Shown one piece after another: positions 8,678-16,516 of a stretch of 64,000 bases of DNA. Location of the stretch: positions 230,078-294,077 of the forward strand of contig NZ_GL397214.1 in assembly GCF_000146675.1 (NCBI RefSeq). The letters are read 5' to 3'. Under the pieces are notes generated by a model. The model did no database searches, had not been told where the DNA came from, and worked only from the letters and a program-made list of their open reading frames with translations. The position numbers and the translations under genes were made by a program. Numbering within the stretch: the stretch's first letter is position 1; each line of letters starts with the position of its first letter. Origin of the DNA: Hoylesella marshii DSM 16973 = JCM 13450. GTDB lineage: Bacteria > Bacteroidota > Bacteroidia > Bacteroidales > Bacteroidaceae.

Positions 8678-8740
8678 TCTGACAATGCCAAAAAGTGATT
8701 TTCACATTGTCAGAATGCGATTTTCACAATGTCAGAATTT
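8678..8740. repeat. 22-bp-period micro-array G
   Basis: Two tandem 22-base units (8697-8718 and 8719-8740) agree at 19 of 22 positions; the shared part is GATTTTCACA(T/A)TGTCAGAAT apart from one base. Upstream, TCTGACAATG at 8678-8687 is the exact inverse of CATTGTCAGA in unit 1. Lies between two divergent tRNA promoters. Confidence 0.7.
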
Positions 8741-8811
8741 CGATGTTTGTATCAATTCTTGCCCATACATCTAAAAAACGACAGGCGGTGTATGAATTTC
8801 TTTCCGAAAAA

Positions 8812-8844
8812 TTTGGCTGTTTCTATAATAAGTTTTACCTTTGC
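8812..8844 (+). promoter_or_regulatory. Promoter of tRNA-Met
   Basis: TTTG at 8812-8815, 20 bases, TACCTTTGC at 8836-8844; the tRNA begins 37 bases downstream. Confidence 0.87.
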
Positions 8845-8880
8845 ACACGCAAACTTATTACCGTATAGCGGGGTAGGTGA

Positions 8881-8954
8881 GGGCTTTTAGCTCAGTTGGT
8901 TAGAGCAACAGACTCATAATCTGGAGGTCCCAGGTTCAAGCCCTGGATGGCCCA
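8881..8954 (+). tRNA. tRNA-Met (anticodon CAT)
   Basis: A 74-base cloverleaf: acceptor GGGCTTT/ATGGCCC (one U-U mismatch), D-stem GCTC/GAGC, anticodon stem ACAGA/TCTGG around loop CTCATAA, T-arm CCAGG-TTCAAGC-CCTGG. The GG-C start pairing and lack of the initiator hallmark suggest an elongator; a lysidine-modified tRNA-Ile2 with the same anticodon cannot be excluded from sequence alone. Confidence 0.88.
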
Positions 8955-8964
8955 CATGCAGTAA

Positions 8965-9001
8965 AGGGGATATGCCGAAATGGGCATATCCCTTTTTTTT
9001 A
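8965..9001 (+). terminator. Intrinsic terminator after tRNA-Met
   Basis: GGGGATATGCC, loop GAAAT, GGGCATATCC followed by eight T: strong stem and T run starting 10 bases after the tRNA. Confidence 0.93.
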
Positions 9002-9114
9002 CCCCAATTGGTGGGGTGATATTACTTTGCGGCATAGATTTGTAACTTTCCACTCTGTTTTTATGATGATTCTTTAGTATCTGATGCTCAAAAGTTTGGG
9101 ATGGTAATTTCTAT

Positions 9115-9199
9115 CCCTAATCGTTCATGAGACCGTTTATCTGCCATTTTATAGGGATGATATCATTTCCTGTACAGACCCTCATGGCCGATTTGGGTT
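9115..9199. repeat. Inverted-repeat element H3 (short form)
   Basis: About 85 bases: CCCTAATCGTTCATGAGACC at the left, and inverted CTCATGGCCGATTTGGG at the right, around TTTATCTGCCATTTTATAGG. Same orientation as the long copy at 7195 but lacking its interior. Confidence 0.78.
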
Positions 9200-9228
9200 T
9201 TGGGGTGTAAAGTTACGGATGATAAGTC

Positions 9229-9382
9229 GGCATTCGTACCCTGTACAGATGCCGTTCGTACGTGGCATAGGTGGCGTTTGTACAGGGAAAGGTCGGTAAT
9301 CTTTCTCCGCGCAAATCGCATTGCCGATGTAAGCAAGGTAAGTGCCGTAGGTGCGAAAGACCGTTTGCCGCATGCAACATTG
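9229..9382. repeat. 22-bp-period micro-array H (two cores)
   Basis: Three units at 9229, 9251 and 9273, each 22 bases apart, share G(G/C)C(A/G)TT(C/T)GTAC. Further on, TGCCG sites at 9322, 9343 and 9366 are spaced 21 and 23 bases. Within the first set CCCTGTACA and TGTACAGGG also form an inverted pair. Lies upstream of the endonuclease promoter. Confidence 0.55.
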
Positions 9383-9519
9383 TGCATTAGAATACGCTCT
9401 TCCCACAAAATAGAAGGGGTTGATGGGATTATCTCATGCTTTTCTTTCTGTAAAGGTGATGCTGTCAAATAAAATGTGTAACTTTGTAAGCATAAATGAT
9501 AATTGAAAACTTATATATT

Positions 9520-11049
9520 ATGAAAAGAAAAAGATTTGCAGGTTTGCTGCTAACCTTAGTATGGGCATCGGCAACTGCATGGGGACAAGGTCCTCATGGA
9601 ACCGGTACCTACTATGCCTCGGCCGACGGAAAGAAGGGGCAAGGATTGAAAACGGAACTCTCTGCCATCATAGGTCAAGGAGTGAAGGATTTAGGTTATG
9701 GTGGCCTATGGAATGCTTATCGTACCACTGATGTCAGAGCTGATGGCAAGATATGGGACATGTATTCCAGCACTACAAGCTATGACCCTGTGACCGGACA
9801 TGCCGGAAACTATAGGAAAGAAGGCGATATGTACAACCGCGAACACTCCATTCCGCAGAGCTGGTTTAGGAAAGCTTCACCCATGAAATCCGACCTCTTC
9901 CATGTTTATCCCACCGATGGATATGTGAACAATAAGCGCAGTAACTATCCCTTTGGCGAAACCAACGGCGAGATATATCAATCTAATGGTGGACACAGTA
10001 AGCTCGGAGCCTGTACGACTGCCGGGTATTCGGGCACGGTGTTCGAGCCGGCCGACGAATACAAGGGCGATTTTGCGCGTACCTATTTCTATATGGCCAC
10101 CCGTTATGAGAATGAGATAAGCACATGGGGTGGCGGTGTCTTCGGTCATGGCACCTATCCGGGCATTGCCGATTGGGCATTGAAGATGTTTATCCGTTGG
10201 GCAAAGAACGATCCCGTAAGCGAAAAGGAAATCAAACGAAACAATGAAGTGTACAAATTACAGCACAACCGCAATCCTTTCATCGACTATCCCGGGTTGG
10301 AACAGTTTATCTGGGGCGACAGCGTGAACGTAGTTTTCCGTTATACGAATTCGGAAACACCGCCCACGCCTCCTAAACCTAATCCCAATCCCGATGACCC
10401 AATAATGCCACCCGCCGGTACACAGGTGTTCAAGAAGGTGACCTCTGCGGCTGACCTGCAGGCAGGTCGCACTTATCTCATCGTACACGAGACCGGCAGC
10501 AAAGCCCTGTCTGCTGCCGAAGCAAATCGCTACAGAAAAGTGGCTCCCGTGGTTATCAATAGCCAAACCATCACGACAGAAACGGGCGTGGCTGGCAAAC
10601 CTTATATGCTGACATTGGGAGGTACAGATGGTGCTTATACCTTTTATGATGCCATAGGTGGCAAATATCTGTCGTACTCCGGCTCATCCAATGGCATCTA
10701 CACTGCCGATGCTGCCACTTCGACAGAGGCACAATGGAGTATAACAATTGAGGCCGATGGCACCGCGCTCATTAAGAGTGCCGCTGTACCCGGCCGTGCC
10801 ATCTTCTATAATCCCCATTCTCCGAGGTTTGCTTGCTATACCTTAACCAAGGGCATGGATGCAGTAACCCTCTATGTGAATGCACCGGTAACAGCCATTC
10901 ATCCGCTGCTAACAACAGACGATGCCCTTGTTGATGTCTATGGAATAGACGGGCGTAAGGTGCGCCATGGCGTAAAACAAGGCGATGCTTTCAGAGGATT
11001 GCCACAAGGTATCTATATCGTAGGTGGAAAGAAATACATCGTCAGATAA
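9520..11049 (+). CDS. Secreted endonuclease I family nuclease with C-terminal extension
   Basis: A 509-residue exported non-specific nuclease. Signal peptide at residues 1-22 (FAGLLLTLVWASATAWGQ). The Endonuclease_1 domain spans about 25-270, with the His-Me-finger region MYNREHSIPQSWF (H109 the likely catalytic base) and DLFHVYPTDGYVNNKRSN. A proline-rich linker (about 275-300) leads to a beta-rich module of unknown function (about 305-440). The last ~50 residues (VYGIDGRKV, LPQGIYIVGGKKYIVR) look like a type A T9SS-style C-terminal sorting domain. ATG 9520 is preferred over 9496 because the TAACTTTG promoter box ends at 9486, leaving too little leader for 9496. Probable role: scavenging extracellular DNA. 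Confidence 0.85.
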   Translation: MKRKRFAGLLLTLVWASATAWGQGPHGTGTYYASADGKKGQGLKTELSAIIGQGVKDLGYGGLWNAYRTTDVRADGKIWDMYSSTTSYDPVTGHAGNYRKEGDMYNREHSIPQSWFRKASPMKSDLFHVYPTDGYVNNKRSNYPFGETNGEIYQSNGGHSKLGACTTAGYSGTVFEPADEYKGDFARTYFYMATRYENEISTWGGGVFGHGTYPGIADWALKMFIRWAKNDPVSEKEIKRNNEVYKLQHNRNPFIDYPGLEQFIWGDSVNVVFRYTNSETPPTPPKPNPNPDDPIMPPAGTQVFKKVTSAADLQAGRTYLIVHETGSKALSAAEANRYRKVAPVVINSQTITTETGVAGKPYMLTLGGTDGAYTFYDAIGGKYLSYSGSSNGIYTADAATSTEAQWSITIEADGTALIKSAAVPGRAIFYNPHSPRFACYTLTKGMDAVTLYVNAPVTAIHPLLTTDDALVDVYGIDGRKVRHGVKQGDAFRGLPQGIYIVGGKKYIVR

Positions 11050-11073
11050 CGAGAATGCCATATATAAACTATA

Positions 11074-11108
11074 AGCGGAGGTGCCTCTATTGAGTTCCTC
11101 CGCTATTT
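11074..11108 (+). terminator. Terminator-like hairpin after the endonuclease gene
   Basis: AGCGGAGG paired with CCTCCGCT across a 15-base loop, followed by a short ATTT rather than a long T run. Begins 24 bases after the stop. Confidence 0.6.
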
Positions 11109-11109
11109 A

Positions 11110-11194
11110 CCCTCAATCGACCATGAGAGCCTCTTAGGAAGTTATGTCATCCCTATTGAAATGGTAGATAAACTGTCTCATGGTCGATTGGGGG
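11110..11194. repeat. Inverted-repeat element H4 (short form)
   Basis: About 85 bases: CCTCAATCGACCATGAGAGC at the left and inverted TCTCATGGTCGATTGGGGG at the right, around TCATCCCTATTGAAATGG. It sits between two convergent genes; its right end is 3 bases from the stop codon of the lytic transglycosylase gene. Confidence 0.82.
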
Positions 11195-11197
11195 TTA

Positions 11198-12382
11198 TTA
11201 AATCTTATACTTGTTTTTCTTCTTGGCACGATGCGGAACAATGCTCCCCGACATGCCGAAATCCGAATTGCCGCGTGCCACACCGCGATATTGCCTCCAC
11301 CGTTGTTTTATCTTATATACATAGTCGGCAGTCTCAGTGCCACGCATATAGCCGTATTTCACCACGGGGTCTCGATAGTATCGCGGGTCACTTAGTTTGA
11401 GCACAAAGTCGGAGACATCGCCCCACTGATACCTATTCTTGCCATGTTTAGTAGCCAACGCCATGGCATCGCGTATATGCAGATAGCCCCCGTTGTAGCT
11501 GCCCAATACGAAATGAATGCGCTCCATCCTGTCGGGCACATCGCGGAACTTATCACTCAATTCCTGTAGGTAGCGGACGGCAGCTGCAATGTTGGCTTCC
11601 GGCTCGTAGAGTTGTGCATGCGGAAGTCCCAAATGAGTGGCTGTAGAGGGGAGAATCTGCATCAATCCGCATGCACCAGCCCATGATTGAGCTTTCGGAT
11701 CGAAGCAGGATTCCTGATAACATTGTGCTGCCAACAGTCGCCAATCCATCCTTGCCACAGGCGCATACATCATAAACAAACGGTCGTATTTCGAGATGAT
11801 ACCACCGGCACGATTGAGCATAGGGGCATAGACATGACGTCGCACGGTCTGCATGGTCAGCAACTGCCGTTCCTCACGTTGCGCCTCTGCAAGCAACTGC
11901 GGACGAAACCAATGATTCAGACTATCTGCCAGCGCATGGTTTTCGGGGTTTACTGCCCACTGTGCCTGCTCCTTTTCGGTATAAGGCCCGCAGAAATTCA
12001 GTTTGCCTTTCATGCTTTTAGGCAATGGAAAGGCGATGACATCGGCATCGCCCCGCTCTAATCGTTTCACCATTTCAAGCGTATCTTTACATAACTCCAC
12101 ACGCAGCGAAACGCCTATCTTCTGCGCAAACTTCTCACATAGCAGATATTGCGTACCCATGCCTCGACCACGGTAATCATAGTAGGTGTCGGGGCCGGAG
12201 AGAGTCAGCATAATCATTTCGCCATTGTCAATCATATCATCGAGTGTAAAACCCTTATCGGTCGTGATGGAATCGGTAATATCCACCCGTCCCCAAGGGG
12301 TAACGACTGCATCCTCTTTCTTCTTAGTACAAGAAAGAAACAAAAGGGCGAGCAACGATAATAATAAAGCAAAAGATTTCAT
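11198..12382 (-). CDS. Membrane-bound lytic murein transglycosylase, MltF-like lipoprotein
   Basis: A 394-residue lipoprotein: signal peptide with lipobox LLFLSC (acylated Cys about residue 18). Residues ~45-175 resemble a periplasmic solute-binding (SBP3) domain (GTQYLLCEKFAQKIGVSLRV, RGDADVIAFPL). Residues ~205-340 form an SLT lysozyme-like domain with catalytic E224 in QCYQESCFDP, then SWAGACGLMQILPSTA and SYNGGYLHI. This order is that of MltF. It cleaves peptidoglycan to 1,6-anhydro products at the inner face of the envelope. Divergent from the HisC-like gene; a minus-strand TACTTTTGC box at 12439-12447 is its likely promoter. Confidence 0.9.
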   Translation of the reverse strand: MKSFALLLSLLALLFLSCTKKKEDAVVTPWGRVDITDSITTDKGFTLDDMIDNGEMIMLTLSGPDTYYDYRGRGMGTQYLLCEKFAQKIGVSLRVELCKDTLEMVKRLERGDADVIAFPLPKSMKGKLNFCGPYTEKEQAQWAVNPENHALADSLNHWFRPQLLAEAQREERQLLTMQTVRRHVYAPMLNRAGGIISKYDRLFMMYAPVARMDWRLLAAQCYQESCFDPKAQSWAGACGLMQILPSTATHLGLPHAQLYEPEANIAAAVRYLQELSDKFRDVPDRMERIHFVLGSYNGGYLHIRDAMALATKHGKNRYQWGDVSDFVLKLSDPRYYRDPVVKYGYMRGTETADYVYKIKQRWRQYRGVARGNSDFGMSGSIVPHRAKKKNKYKI

Positions 12383-12438
12383 CTGATAACCATTTCAAAG
12401 GGCAACTGTTCTCGCAGTCCCGCACTTGCGAATCAGCT

Positions 12439-12447
12439 GCAAAAGTA
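12439..12447 (-). promoter_or_regulatory. -7 box of the MltF-like gene
   Basis: Minus-strand TACTTTTGC, 57 bases before the start codon. No well-spaced TTTG is visible, so confidence is moderate. It is back to back with the promoter of the HisC-like gene. Confidence 0.55.
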
Positions 12448-12456
12448 CAACATTTC

Positions 12457-12489
12457 TTTGGATAGTCTCATCAAAAAGGTTACTTTTGC
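12457..12489 (+). promoter_or_regulatory. Promoter of the HisC-like gene
   Basis: TTTG at 12457-12460, 20 bases, TACTTTTGC at 12481-12489. It lies downstream of the most distal in-frame start codon (TTG 12458-12460) and so sets the true start at ATG 12533. Confidence 0.85.
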
Positions 12490-12532
12490 AGCAAATTCAT
12501 CGGATAACACCGAGACTCAAAGCACGCAATCA

Positions 12533-13570
12533 ATGAAAGATTTACAGAAATGGGCAAGACCCTGTATTTGGAAACTTGCCGAGCAGAATCGCTCCGAAGA
12601 GAACCGTATTCGACCGAGAGCCGGTATATTGCTTGATGCGAATGAAAGTCCGTATCATACGCTGCTGAATCGTTATCCCGACCCCTCACAGTACAGACTA
12701 CGGGAAGCTGTGTCGCGACTGAAAGGTGTGTCATCTGACGAGCTGCTTATGAGTAACGGAAGTACCACGATGGTAGATTTCTTGTTTCGTTGCTTTTGCC
12801 GGCCAGGCATTGATAACGCCATGAGCTTTGCACCTACTGCACCTTTATATGCCCGCTATGCTGCCATCAATGAAGTGGAATACCGCACTGTGCCACCTGA
12901 TGCCGGCTATCAGTTGAATGCTACGCGACTGTTAACTGCTTGTAATGACAGGACAAAGCTCGTATGGCTGTGCTCGCCCAACAATCCTACGGGCAACAAC
13001 CTCAATCGTAAAGAGATGGAGCGAGCGATAGCCGGTTTTGATGGCATCGTGGTTGTAGATGAGCGGTATGCAGACTTCTCTATGCAAAAAACATTCCGGA
13101 GTGAGATACATCGCTATCCTAATCTCATAGTGCTCAACTCAATGAGCCATGCTTGGGGTTGTGCAGCCCTTGGTCTGTCGATGGTTTTCGCACGAAAAGA
13201 ACTTATCGACTTTTTCCTTTGTGCAGGATTCACTTCCCCCGTTAGTCTTTCTGTGGAGGAGAAGATAGTCGAACGATTGGAAGACCCCTATGAAGTAGAA
13301 CGTTGGGTGAAGTTGCTCTTACAAGAGAGGGACAGACTGATGGAGGCATTCCGGTTGCTCCCTGTATGTGAAGAGGTATTTCCATCAGACGCAAACTTCT
13401 TCCTTGCTAAAATGAAAGATGCTCAACGGATCTACACCTATTTAGCAAACAAAAATATCATGGTGAGTAATCAATCAATGACACCCCATTGCGAAGAATG
13501 CCTAAGAATCACGATTGGAACGCGTACTGAAAACACAGAACTACTATCTGCTCTCAGGCAATTTGAGTAG
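12533..13570 (+). CDS. HisC-like aminotransferase homologue lacking the PLP lysine
   Basis: A 345-residue full-length homologue of histidinol-phosphate aminotransferase (fold type I). Retained: LDANESPY (35-41), SPNNPTGNN (148-156), VVVDERYADFS (173-183) and the carboxylate-binding Arg in CLRITIGTRTEN. Lost: the lysine that binds PLP is His206 (MSHAWGC where Bacteroides HisC has FSKAWGC; codon CAT at 13148-13150), the phosphate-binding Arg eight residues on is Gly214, GNGSDE is SNGSTT (74-79), and the substrate Tyr of PTYGMY is Ala103. The frame is intact and a consensus promoter is present, so it is expressed but probably not a transaminase. No his genes lie beside it. It could be a pseudoenzyme with a new role or an early pseudogene. 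Confidence 0.85.
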   Translation: MKDLQKWARPCIWKLAEQNRSEENRIRPRAGILLDANESPYHTLLNRYPDPSQYRLREAVSRLKGVSSDELLMSNGSTTMVDFLFRCFCRPGIDNAMSFAPTAPLYARYAAINEVEYRTVPPDAGYQLNATRLLTACNDRTKLVWLCSPNNPTGNNLNRKEMERAIAGFDGIVVVDERYADFSMQKTFRSEIHRYPNLIVLNSMSHAWGCAALGLSMVFARKELIDFFLCAGFTSPVSLSVEEKIVERLEDPYEVERWVKLLLQERDRLMEAFRLLPVCEEVFPSDANFFLAKMKDAQRIYTYLANKNIMVSNQSMTPHCEECLRITIGTRTENTELLSALRQFE

Positions 13571-13624
13571 CATGCAGTGATGCAACCTCAACTTTTCTGC
13601 TCACTATAGAAATAAAGGATGGTC

Positions 13625-16516
13625 TTAGATGTTGCACAGTTGCCGATAAGGACACGTAGCACAAATGCGCGGGTTGTCAGTCGGTATGAATGGTATAGAT
13701 GGCTCATATATCTCGGTGAGTACCTGCATGAATCGCGTTTCGTATTCTTCAGCATAGTCACGCACATCTGCAATTCGTTCTTTACCGAAGAATAGGGTAG
13801 GGTCGTAGTTATCAGCCCCGCTATGCTGTATAAATAATAAGGCAGGACTGACGGGCAGGTCATCGGGATTATACTCTTTCGACGTGCGCACAATGAGTGA
13901 ATATAAGAGTGTTTGCAGGTAGTAATCACTGTGCTTGGTGAGAATCTTCGTCGTATCAAACACTTCCTCTACATCAGACAGTCGAGGTTGTTGTCCACTT
14001 CCCGTTTTGTAATCGACCACGCGTAGGAGGACTCCGCCTTGATTATCGCTTACGCGGTCGAGTCTGTCAACCATACCACCCACCTTTATGTTCAGCGTGC
14101 CTTGCGAAGTGGTGATGGTAAACGAAGTTATCACTTTCTTTTCTAAACCTTGGATGGTGAAAGGAGCCAAGCGGCGGTCTATCTGTAACAGCTGTTTTAG
14201 GTAATGAACAATCACCTTTTGGTTGATAAGCTGCAAGCCGTTGTAGTTCATCGGTTGTCGGTTGGCCTCTTTGATGTTGAAGAGTTCCTCGTCAAAGGCC
14301 TGTTTCACGATAGCAGCAAGCAAGTGGGGAGACTTTAAGAAACGGTCGATGTCGGTCTCGGTCACGGTCTCTCTATGAACATGCTCTTTGTAAATCAGTT
14401 CGGATGCACGGTGGAAGATGTTTCCGAAGCTGCGGTTGTCTATCTCTTCCTCTTCCATATTCTCGGGCTCTTTGATGCCGGCTACCTGATTGTAGTAGAA
14501 TTGCAGCGGACAGCGCAGGTAGCGGTTGATAGCCGTGGGTGAAATGTAATCGAGCTGTTGGGTGAGCCGTTGCATCACGTCCTCCCCCTTTTCTATAGGT
14601 GTGGGCTTAGAGAAGATGGGCTTGCGACCGGCTTGCAAGGTTTGTCGTGCTATCTTCTGGTGACTTTCCACGAGCAGTTGTAACATAAAGCGGCTCATCT
14701 CGCCCGTTTTCCCCTCTTCGGTGGCATTGTTGTAGACCAATGTGACATGTTTGGCACGCTGTATCAGTCGATGGAAATAATAGGAGGAAATAGCCACTTT
14801 ATGGTCAGTGGTGGTCAGTCCGTAGGCCTGTCGTATGGCGTGGGGAATGAAAGAAGCGTCATTCAGTCCCTTAGGCATATTGCCTTCGTTGCAGGAGAGT
14901 ATGAGTATGTTGTCGAAGTCGATGTTGCGCGTTTCGAGCATTCCCATCACCTGAATGCCTACCGCCGGTTCTCCATGAAATGGAATAGAAGTGGATGAAA
15001 CCAGCTGTTGGATGAGTCGTTCAAGTGTGTTGGAATCGACCGCAAGGTCTTCTTCCTCAATCAATGCGCAGAGCCTATTCAATAGTGTGTACATTCGGAA
15101 CAGCGATTCCTGCATCAATGGGTCTGTCGCTTCCATGCGTTGGGCGGAGAGATTGATGGCGATACGCCGAATGAGGGTCAACAACCACCGGCAAGTTTGT
15201 AGGTTTTCAGGAGCGTCGGAGGGTTCGGTATGGAAGAGCAGGGTGAGCCCTTCGTCGATTGTCAGTTCTTTTTCTTCGGGGAAGAAACGTCTTTCGCTTC
15301 GTAAGCGGGCAAGCAGTCTGCCGCTGTTTTCGGAGATATAACGGGCGTAGGGATGACGCAGTAACGGACTGATGCTGCTGAGTCGGTAGCGGCAACGTCG
15401 GTTGCTTTTATTGTAGGAGCGCAATACAAGGAGCTGCGAGACCAGCGCAGCTACAGGCGATTGCGAGAGCGGATAGCCCGTAGTGATATTTACCTGTGTG
15501 GCTTCGGGCGGCAAACAATGGATAACAGTTGGCAGAAGGTCTTCGTTACACAACACGATGGCCGTCTTGCGGCCGGCCTCTATGCGGCCATTCTCTCTCA
15601 GCCAATCAGCGATATAGCGTGCTTGTATGTTTTCAGTTGGCGCAGAGATATAAGTCATCTCTTTGGGATGGCGTAGGTTATCGTAAAGTTCGTCATCGTG
15701 TGAGTTAAGTTCGTTAGGAAAATATTTCAGGTATTGACCGATGTAATATCCAGCTTCGTGGACGGGCGACGGCTCTTTTGGCATGTAATACTTGTCGAAA
15801 TCCCAGTAGAAGCATGCCTTTCCGTCTGATTTCAGCTTTGAAAAGAGCGTTTGCTCTACTTTCTGCAAAAGGTTGAAACCTACGAAAATATAGCAATCAT
15901 AGTTGTATTTCACGCCGACATCCTCTACTACTTCGCGGTAAAGTGCTCCTTCGTAGGCAATGCCTTGCGACTTGATGAGGTCGTTGAACTGCCTGTAGAC
16001 CTCGTATAGATTGTTCCACAAACGTATAAACTTTTCTTTGAGAAGACTGTGTTGCTCTTCAGAAAAATGATGGAAGAAGCGTTTCAGCAGGGCTTTTTGT
16101 TCTTCCGTGAGATACGAAAGGTCGTCGTATTCGTGCACATCCCTTAGATTAGCGAACACGCGGCTTGCCTCCGCCATGTTCTTATCAATGTCGTCGAAGT
16201 CTGCAAGCAGCAGTTGTCCCCATCCATAAAAGCGGTCTATGGGTTCATTAGAGCCGGTAATGTCAGAGAAACACTTGTAAAGGTCGCTGATGAGCTTGAT
16301 AGGATCGCCGACTGTCAGACGGCTGTGACGACGAAAGAGGTCGCTGATGGTGATATAAGCGGGGCTCCACAACGGTTTGCCTGCAGCCTTTGCTAACTCT
16401 TCATTGAGAAATAACGCCGCTCGTTTGTTGGGAAACACAATTGCGATACGCGACAAACGATTGCCGTATTTCTCTATCAAGTCTTGTGCAACGCACTGTA
16501 AGAAAGTTTTGTTCAT
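13625..16516 (-). CDS. addB: AddB-like PD-(D/E)XK nuclease subunit
   Basis: A 963-residue partner of the AddA-like helicase in double-strand break end processing and recombination. The N-terminal half is a degenerate UvrD-like fold (IAIVFPNKRAALFLNEEL, then ILSCNEGNMPKG). The C-terminal third is a PD-(D/E)XK nuclease with the metal/catalytic motif VVDYKTG near residue 857. Four cysteines suited to an Fe-S cluster appear: one in YLRCPLQFYYNQ (about 669) and three in CATCPYRQLC at the extreme C-terminus, as in AddB. Its start overlaps the end of addA by 4 bases (ATGA), so the two are translationally coupled. Confidence 0.85.
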   Translation of the reverse strand: MNKTFLQCVAQDLIEKYGNRLSRIAIVFPNKRAALFLNEELAKAAGKPLWSPAYITISDLFRRHSRLTVGDPIKLISDLYKCFSDITGSNEPIDRFYGWGQLLLADFDDIDKNMAEASRVFANLRDVHEYDDLSYLTEEQKALLKRFFHHFSEEQHSLLKEKFIRLWNNLYEVYRQFNDLIKSQGIAYEGALYREVVEDVGVKYNYDCYIFVGFNLLQKVEQTLFSKLKSDGKACFYWDFDKYYMPKEPSPVHEAGYYIGQYLKYFPNELNSHDDELYDNLRHPKEMTYISAPTENIQARYIADWLRENGRIEAGRKTAIVLCNEDLLPTVIHCLPPEATQVNITTGYPLSQSPVAALVSQLLVLRSYNKSNRRCRYRLSSISPLLRHPYARYISENSGRLLARLRSERRFFPEEKELTIDEGLTLLFHTEPSDAPENLQTCRWLLTLIRRIAINLSAQRMEATDPLMQESLFRMYTLLNRLCALIEEEDLAVDSNTLERLIQQLVSSTSIPFHGEPAVGIQVMGMLETRNIDFDNILILSCNEGNMPKGLNDASFIPHAIRQAYGLTTTDHKVAISSYYFHRLIQRAKHVTLVYNNATEEGKTGEMSRFMLQLLVESHQKIARQTLQAGRKPIFSKPTPIEKGEDVMQRLTQQLDYISPTAINRYLRCPLQFYYNQVAGIKEPENMEEEEIDNRSFGNIFHRASELIYKEHVHRETVTETDIDRFLKSPHLLAAIVKQAFDEELFNIKEANRQPMNYNGLQLINQKVIVHYLKQLLQIDRRLAPFTIQGLEKKVITSFTITTSQGTLNIKVGGMVDRLDRVSDNQGGVLLRVVDYKTGSGQQPRLSDVEEVFDTTKILTKHSDYYLQTLLYSLIVRTSKEYNPDDLPVSPALLFIQHSGADNYDPTLFFGKERIADVRDYAEEYETRFMQVLTEIYEPSIPFIPTDNPRICATCPYRQLCNI

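Larger units (their letters stand above)
8459..8880. other. Region between divergent tRNA genes
   Basis: About 420 bases without a gene. Contents: the tRNA-Glu promoter (8545-8577, minus), a short 22-bp-period array at 8678-8740, and the tRNA-Met promoter (8812-8844, plus). Confidence 0.8.
9002..9519. other. Intergenic region upstream of the endonuclease gene
   Basis: About 520 bases without a credible gene. It contains the short inverted-repeat element at 9115-9199, a 22-bp-period array at 9229-9382, and a TAACTTTG box at 9479-9486 that probably drives the endonuclease. Short ORFs on both strands here run through the repeats and are not supported. Confidence 0.75.

Noticed and set aside
9163..9472. 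Short ORFs upstream of the endonuclease gene
   Set aside because: Overlapping ORFs on both strands covering an inverted-repeat element and array H; no start signals or conserved motifs.
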